Source: Methyloprofundus sp. (GTDB lineage: Bacteria > Pseudomonadota > Gammaproteobacteria > Methylococcales > Methylomonadaceae). From it: a DNA stretch of 12,104 bases. Numbering within the stretch: the stretch's first letter is position 1; every line of letters begins with the position of its first letter. The notes under the pieces were generated by a model. That model saw only the letters and a program-made list of their open reading frames with translations. It ran no database searches and was not told where the DNA came from. Location of the stretch: positions 1-12,104 of the forward strand of contig DAOVWV010000022.1 of NCBI GenBank assembly GCA_030636485.1. Direction: 5' to 3'. The translations under genes and the position numbers were made by a program. This document shows positions 6,865-12,104 of this stretch, in pieces.

Positions 6865-9800
6865 TCTTTTTGCACTATAGTTCTATATTTTTCTAATAAT
6901 TTATTCAACTCCTCATCCACACGTTCTAGTGCTGACTCAGAATCAATCCACCAATCCGTTGACCAAATACGAAGGACTTCCCAGCCTAAACCTCTTAACA
7001 CCTGCTCTCTTAAAAAGTCCCTATCTCTAGCGGTTGCTGAGCTATGATAACTGGCACCGTCACACTCAACTGCACTCAAATATGTTCCTGGTGCATCAGG
7101 GTTAATGACACCTAAATCAATTCTAAAACCAGAGACACCCACTTGAGAATGAGTAATCCATCCTTTAGCTTCCAACTTTTCAGCAACTGCTTGCTCAAAA
7201 GGTGAATCAAAAAAACCACCAGGCGCTCCTGTTGCTTCCGTTAATGCCGTAGCTCCCCGCTGTGCATATTCAAGAAAATGCTTTAAATCTCTAATACCTT
7301 CTGCACCCGTGCGGGATAAATCTATTTGCTCTGGCCTTAATGAGGCAAATATATGCATTTCTTCTTTAGCTCTAGTGACAGCAACATTTAATCGTCGTGT
7401 TCCGCCCGCCTGATTCATTGGCCCAAAATTCATACTTAATTTACCCGCCGCATCTTTACCAAATGTAATCGAAAAGTAAATTAGGTCACGCTCATCCCCT
7501 TGAACACTTTCTAGGTTTTTAATAAACACAGAATCAAACTTATCTTCCGCAAAATGAGGCTCTATTTCTGGATGTTCACTACGAGCAACTTCAAATAAGT
7601 CGCTAATTAATTTTTGTTGATCTGTATTAAAGGTAACAATACCAATGGATTTGTTAAAATCTGGTTGGCGTAATTTTGCTACGACATCTTCTATAATCGC
7701 TTCTGCTTCACCACGATTAACGCGATGTTGCCCTTCTTTATAAACTGAATCCACAGGATGATAAAAAACCGACATACCTTTAGTATCATTATTCGGAAAA
7801 GTAATCAGCTTTCCACCATAGTATTTATGGTTGGAAAAAGTAATCAACGACTCACAGCGCGAGCGATAATGCCAATTTAGATTCATACAGGGAATATTAG
7901 CCGCTAAACACTCGTCTAAAATAGACTCCATATCTTCTTCAAAATCATCATCGTACTCATCATCACCGCCTGATTTTTTTGAAAAGAAAGAAGTAGGCGA
8001 TAACTGCTTAGGGTCACCCACTACGATCGCCTGCTTTGCCCTGGCAACCGCACCAATCGCATCAGGAACAGTAATTTGACTAGCTTCATCAAAAATAACC
8101 ACATCAAATGCTTTACTATTCGCAGGAAGATATTGCGCAATACTCATCGGACTCATCATTACACAAGGTGTCAATTTAGTTATTACATTAGGCATTTTTT
8201 CCATCAACTGGCGCAATGGCATATGTCGTTTTTTCTTCTGAATCTCACGCGCAAGTATCCCCCAGTCTGACCCCTTCTTAATATCTTGCGTTTTAGGAAT
8301 GCCCGTGGCTAGCATTGCTTTTACATATTTCTGAGTCAGTTCCATGAAATCTATATCTAACTGGTGATAAGTTTCGATCTTTTGTCGATGTTCTGCAGGA
8401 ATAAAATTTTTCAAAACTTCATCATGATCAACCACCGCATTGACCCACCAACGCGAATAATTCACCATCAATAATTCTGTCGCTGTTAAACCACTGGTAT
8501 ATCCTTTTTCGATACCTTGTACCAGCGATGCTAAACCTACTGATATAGCATCTTGCCTAACCTTTCTCCATGCGCACCAATAACGTAATTTGTTTTTATG
8601 GCTTAACCAAGCATTACACCGCTCTACAACCTGTTGAAAATAATTATTCTCCCCTGCCGCTTTAAAAACATCCTCACTTTGAGTATCAATCGTTGCATTC
8701 AATCGACTACTCATTTCTTTATAAGTATTAAACTGATGACTATAAGCCATCCCTTTAGCTCCGATAGGTGCATTACCTTCCAGCAACTCATTCTGATCAA
8801 CCACCCATTGTGCAATCTGCCGTTTATGCGCAATAGCTAGCTCAGCATCATCACTCACATTGCTAATCGCACTTAATACCCTGTCAAGCCAATGACATGC
8901 CTTACTGATCCATATCACATCAGAATCCACACCATCCCAATATTTGCCAATGACTGCACCCAAATGTTGATATTTATTAATCTTTTCATGTAACTTCTTA
9001 GCACTGATTAAATAATCAAAATCTGTAATAATACTTTCCGCATGAATTTTCTTGCCTAAGTTTTTACCGAAAGATTTTTTAACAGACCGCTTACCGAGCC
9101 ACTTAGCAAAAAACCATTTTTCTTCAGCATCTATCCACTGGCTCTGCAAATCCTCTAATTCACATTCGAGTACAGCACGTTTAAATGGATTTTTTAGTTG
9201 CCCCATTTGCTTATGGAATTCCTCAACCAAACTAGCAAGTTCAAGCAATTCTTTTCGTTGCATAGCCCCTTGTGCAGAAAAACCAAAACCATAACTTTCC
9301 GCAAACGCATCAGGCAGATATTTAGATAAAGTCTGTAAAGCAATTAATTGGGATAAACGCTTAAATGTTACATTCAACCCCAAAGCTTTAGAATATTCAT
9401 TAGCGGCGAGATCAAGCTCATTTGCAACTGACTTGATCTCCCCCGCGAGACTTAACACTTCACTTTGCCAAGAAGGAGACCATTCACCTGTCGAAATATG
9501 TGAAAATATTTCCAGCCCTATATCTTCTAACTCAATACTATTCGCATCAATTCGCTTAGCAATCTCATCTAAAGTCTCAAACGACTCTAAAGAATGTTCT
9601 TCAGGACTACGCCAATGTAATTTAACCCAAGGCACATCACTATATTTAATGATCACTCCCATAGCTTTATGCGGTGTCAGGCCATTAGGATAAATATGAT
9701 GCAAACGTTCAACATAAAGGTTCAAATCACTCCTAACTTTCGCTAAGCGTTCGGCTTCTTTTTCCCAGTTCATACCTGAAACATCGACAGTGCCCCATGC

Positions 9801-12089
9801 TTTACCTAACTGGGCAATCACTTCTGACTTCTTCGCTTTAGCACTATGTAGTTCAAGGCAATGCTCACCTAATCCTACCTGTTGCAAACGTCGATACACC
9901 ACTTCAAGTGCCGCTGTTTTTTCCGACACAAACAGCACAGATTTTCCAGTGGCTAATAACTGAGAAATCATATTAGTAATGGTTTGACTTTTCCCTGTTC
10001 CTGGCGGGCCAATTAAGACAAAATCCTTACCTTCTTCAGCCGCATAAATAGCCGCAATTTGCGAGCTATCTGCCAGCATCGGAATAAATGTCTCTTTAGG
10101 ATGTCTGGTTTGATCCAGCTTTCTCGGATCTGGAAATTCTACTCCCGTTCCCGAATAGTTATCACGCGGACTTTCAATCAAATGTTTAACCACCTGACTT
10201 TCTTTTAAAGCACCTACACGCTCGCAAAGATCTTTCCACATAAGATATTTGACAAATGAAAACGTAGAAACAACGACACCTTCTTCTACTTCCCAACCTT
10301 CAATCTCTTTAATCTTAACGCGTACTATATTCCATATGCCTTGTACATCTACACCATGGGCATCAGTAGGTAACTCTCCCTCTAATTCAGGGATTTCCAG
10401 TCCAAAATCCTGTTTAAGCATTTCTAATAAAGTAGGATTAAACCGTGGTTCATCTTCATGTGCTTGCAACTTAAACCCTGAATTCACACTTTTTCGTGTG
10501 ATTTCAATAGGAATTAATATGAGCGGTGCTCTATAGTGCCGGCTTGAACTCTTACCATTCGTCCAAGATAAAAAACCCAAGGCAATGTAAAGAATATTTG
10601 CCCCACCTTCTTGGATAGATACTCTCGCTAAACGATACAACTCCAGTAAATCTGACTTTAGTTTTTTACCGTCCTTATTCGCTACCAACTCTTTTCTTAA
10701 CAAATGCTGCTTCAACTGCTCAGTCATTAAACCTTCCTGACTTTGCTGTAAGTGCAACTGTTCAGAGCGTGGGTCACTGCCTTGCTTTAAAGTATCAGCC
10801 GAAATAATTTTAAATGTCTCATTTTCAGCCAGCATATCTTCAAGACCTGCTGGGTCAGTACAGTTAATCTCAATGGCTCTAGCACGCGCAGTAAAGTTTA
10901 GTAAGCGATTGCGCATGGTTAAATCCAGCAACTGCCGCTTCCAATTTTCAATTCGCGCTTCAGGCGTGTCTAAAACAAGCTTAGGAACTTCTGTTTCGTT
11001 ATAAGCCTGTTCAGGCACATCCGCTATTATCTCTACAGGAAGCTCAACCTCGTCAATCTGGACTTCACCTTGACCTTCTACAACTAAGCCTTTGTCTGAC
11101 AAAGGTTTGATACGCGCAGCCCTAGCCCGTTTAATATCAATCGCCAGTACAAAAGCATCATCATTTTCCAACTTATCCTCTGCTTCCTGCTTAGCCAAGC
11201 TGAATTTAGTCGGTGGTTTACTGGTACATAAAGTGGTTTCAAATACGATAAGCTCATTTAATTTACAACGCTTTCGCAAGGCTTGAGCATCATAAATAAC
11301 TGCAGAAGACAGGTCATCATCACTAAGCCAACAACCCGTAAATGCATGTCCTTGAGTAAAAATAACAAGCCCATTTAACCCAGCCTGTTCAAGGCAAGAT
11401 GCAAACAATAATGCAGTATCTAAACACGTAGCAAGCCGAGTTTCAGCTATTTTAGATGGCAAACGCACGCGCTGACCTTCTTCTTCAAAGCTAGCGGGCG
11501 GATTGGCATAACTTAAATCTAATTTGCACACCGCACTCCACAACGCACTAACCATAATAGCGACACGACGTGGGCTTTTCGATTGGTAGCCTTCAATTGA
11601 GGCAGGCTGCTTACCTGCTTCCAGAATTTTTGAGGTATCACGAAGAATCGTTTGTACTGTGGCATCATTAGGTTGCACAAAAGCTGCTAAAATTTCGGGT
11701 AAAATACGTGTGCCCACCCATTCATCTTTAGCTAATAATTCAACAATTTCCGTTTTAGTATCTAATACATCAGTTCCTGCTTTCAGAGTAAAAGTCATTA
11801 CACCCCGTAATGACTCATGAATACCGCGTAAAAATTCAGAATTAAGTTCAACGCGAATATCGTCGATAATCACATCGGAACCAGCCTCCAATTGATCAAT
11901 ATGCCAAGTTCGTTCAATCAAAAACTTCGGTGAACCTGTCAAGACTAATTCAAGCTCACGGAAGTTTTTATCACTACGGTTTCTGAGTTCAATTTCGGTA
12001 ATGATAGCAACCGAGTTTTGTTGGAAAGCGAGGTTAATTTTGGGAATAACAGAGCTGATAATCATGATGTTATTATTATTATCTTGCAT
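6858..12089 (-). CDS. DUF4011 / SF1 helicase / Vsr-like nuclease fusion, Hhe-type antiphage defence candidate
   Basis: A 1743-residue protein. Domains in order: beta-rich N-terminus (1-120); transglutaminase-like module (about 121-285) with Cys222 in TCLDTALL, His248 in GHAF and Asp267 in YDAQAL; DUF4011 region (about 378-640) opening with W383-x4-LLDLTMRNRLLNF; then a Upf1-like SF1 helicase. Helicase motifs: Q677; motif I GPPGTGKS (694-701); motif II DEAS (1334-1337); motif III GDPKQL (1358-1363); motif IV-like HYRSR (1407-1411); motif V SVQGDERD (1528-1535); motif VI VAVTRAK (1569-1575). Motifs I and II are split by a ~630-residue helical insertion. A Vsr/DUF559-like nuclease (about 1627-1735) shows Glu1632, Asp1658 and Glu1675-Cys-Asp1677, then LGWEVLRIWSTDWW. 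All key residues are present, so it looks active. This order matches the single-gene Hhe defence system; DNA unwinding with nicking of invading DNA is inference. The usual C-terminal DUF3320 of many relatives is absent. The promoter is outside the window. Confidence 0.88.
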   Translation of the reverse strand: MQDNNNNIMIISSVIPKINLAFQQNSVAIITEIELRNRSDKNFRELELVLTGSPKFLIERTWHIDQLEAGSDVIIDDIRVELNSEFLRGIHESLRGVMTFTLKAGTDVLDTKTEIVELLAKDEWVGTRILPEILAAFVQPNDATVQTILRDTSKILEAGKQPASIEGYQSKSPRRVAIMVSALWSAVCKLDLSYANPPASFEEEGQRVRLPSKIAETRLATCLDTALLFASCLEQAGLNGLVIFTQGHAFTGCWLSDDDLSSAVIYDAQALRKRCKLNELIVFETTLCTSKPPTKFSLAKQEAEDKLENDDAFVLAIDIKRARAARIKPLSDKGLVVEGQGEVQIDEVELPVEIIADVPEQAYNETEVPKLVLDTPEARIENWKRQLLDLTMRNRLLNFTARARAIEINCTDPAGLEDMLAENETFKIISADTLKQGSDPRSEQLHLQQSQEGLMTEQLKQHLLRKELVANKDGKKLKSDLLELYRLARVSIQEGGANILYIALGFLSWTNGKSSSRHYRAPLILIPIEITRKSVNSGFKLQAHEDEPRFNPTLLEMLKQDFGLEIPELEGELPTDAHGVDVQGIWNIVRVKIKEIEGWEVEEGVVVSTFSFVKYLMWKDLCERVGALKESQVVKHLIESPRDNYSGTGVEFPDPRKLDQTRHPKETFIPMLADSSQIAAIYAAEEGKDFVLIGPPGTGKSQTITNMISQLLATGKSVLFVSEKTAALEVVYRRLQQVGLGEHCLELHSAKAKKSEVIAQLGKAWGTVDVSGMNWEKEAERLAKVRSDLNLYVERLHHIYPNGLTPHKAMGVIIKYSDVPWVKLHWRSPEEHSLESFETLDEIAKRIDANSIELEDIGLEIFSHISTGEWSPSWQSEVLSLAGEIKSVANELDLAANEYSKALGLNVTFKRLSQLIALQTLSKYLPDAFAESYGFGFSAQGAMQRKELLELASLVEEFHKQMGQLKNPFKRAVLECELEDLQSQWIDAEEKWFFAKWLGKRSVKKSFGKNLGKKIHAESIITDFDYLISAKKLHEKINKYQHLGAVIGKYWDGVDSDVIWISKACHWLDRVLSAISNVSDDAELAIAHKRQIAQWVVDQNELLEGNAPIGAKGMAYSHQFNTYKEMSSRLNATIDTQSEDVFKAAGENNYFQQVVERCNAWLSHKNKLRYWCAWRKVRQDAISVGLASLVQGIEKGYTSGLTATELLMVNYSRWWVNAVVDHDEVLKNFIPAEHRQKIETYHQLDIDFMELTQKYVKAMLATGIPKTQDIKKGSDWGILAREIQKKKRHMPLRQLMEKMPNVITKLTPCVMMSPMSIAQYLPANSKAFDVVIFDEASQITVPDAIGAVARAKQAIVVGDPKQLSPTSFFSKKSGGDDEYDDDFEEDMESILDECLAANIPCMNLNWHYRSRCESLITFSNHKYYGGKLITFPNNDTKGMSVFYHPVDSVYKEGQHRVNRGEAEAIIEDVVAKLRQPDFNKSIGIVTFNTDQQKLISDLFEVARSEHPEIEPHFAEDKFDSVFIKNLESVQGDERDLIYFSITFGKDAAGKLSMNFGPMNQAGGTRRLNVAVTRAKEEMHIFASLRPEQIDLSRTGAEGIRDLKHFLEYAQRGATALTEATGAPGGFFDSPFEQAVAEKLEAKGWITHSQVGVSGFRIDLGVINPDAPGTYLSAVECDGASYHSSATARDRDFLREQVLRGLGWEVLRIWSTDWWIDSESALERVDEELNKLLEKYRTIVQKEA

Positions 12090-12097
12090 TTTTAATA

Positions 12098-12102
12098 TCC
12101 TT
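12098..12102 (-). promoter_or_regulatory. Shine-Dalgarno of the helicase-nuclease gene (AAGGA)
   Basis: On the minus strand, AAGGA lies 8 bases before the ATG at 12089, an ideal spacing. This supports that start over the in-frame ATG at residue 9, which is preceded only by AAT repeats and has no ribosome site. Confidence 0.7.
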
Positions 12103-12104
12103 AT

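Noticed and set aside
12070..12083. AAT trinucleotide run near the start of the helicase gene as a phase-variation tract
   Set aside because: The unit is three bases, so copy changes would only add or remove Asn and could not switch the frame. It also lies after the start codon and does not change promoter spacing.
6858..12089. Type I restriction or UvrD/RecB-type repair helicase
   Set aside because: The DUF4011 signature, the TCLDTALL/GHAF module and the Vsr-like rather than RecB-type nuclease with a QGDERD motif V point to the Upf1-like DUF4011 family; no methylase or specificity gene is present.
1..12104. CRISPR arrays, tRNA or rRNA genes, insertion sequences
   Set aside because: No regularly spaced direct repeats, cloverleaf-like or ribosomal sequence, transposase frame or terminal inverted repeats were found by reading the window.

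Overview
The window looks like a chromosomal segment of a gammaproteobacterium of moderate to low GC. The envelope genes (an AmiB-type amidase with AMIN, Amidase_3 and LysM domains, and a long AsmA-family protein) and the short-type PyrF fit that group. No gene pins down the genus, so this assignment is an inference from family resemblance.

Layout. Bases 1-1397 (+ strand) hold the C-terminal part of a DAO-type FAD-dependent oxidoreductase, which runs off the left edge, and pyrF 27 bases downstream. The two are probably co-transcribed. pyrF converges on the amidase gene. The gap between them is almost filled by a ~98-base imperfect palindrome (1401-1498) that looks like a REP-type extragenic repeat.

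Bases 1528-6650 (- strand) carry two cell-envelope genes. The downstream one is amiB, a periplasmic peptidoglycan amidase used in daughter-cell separation, with its own extended -10 promoter. The upstream one encodes a 1225-residue AsmA-family inner-membrane-anchored protein. Its middle is built from about eight repeats of 71-78 residues, as expected of a bridge-like lipid-transfer beta-groove.

Bases 6858-12089 (- strand) encode one 1743-residue protein: an N-terminal beta-rich and transglutaminase-like Cys/His/Asp module, a DUF4011 region, a Upf1-like superfamily 1 helicase with a ~630-residue insertion between motifs I and II, and a C-terminal Vsr/DUF559-like nuclease. This matches the DUF4011-helicase-Vsr architecture reported as the single-gene antiphage system Hhe, and it is the most notable item here. 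Its reading frame ends in a GGCATA triplet repeat carrying three in-frame stops. The 207-base gap before the AsmA gene holds a possible 33-codon ORF or gene relic and several small inverted repeats.

How they fit together: the left half is housekeeping (pyrimidine synthesis, envelope upkeep). The helicase-nuclease looks like a self-contained accessory gene next to it. No tRNA, rRNA, CRISPR array, insertion sequence or integrase was seen.
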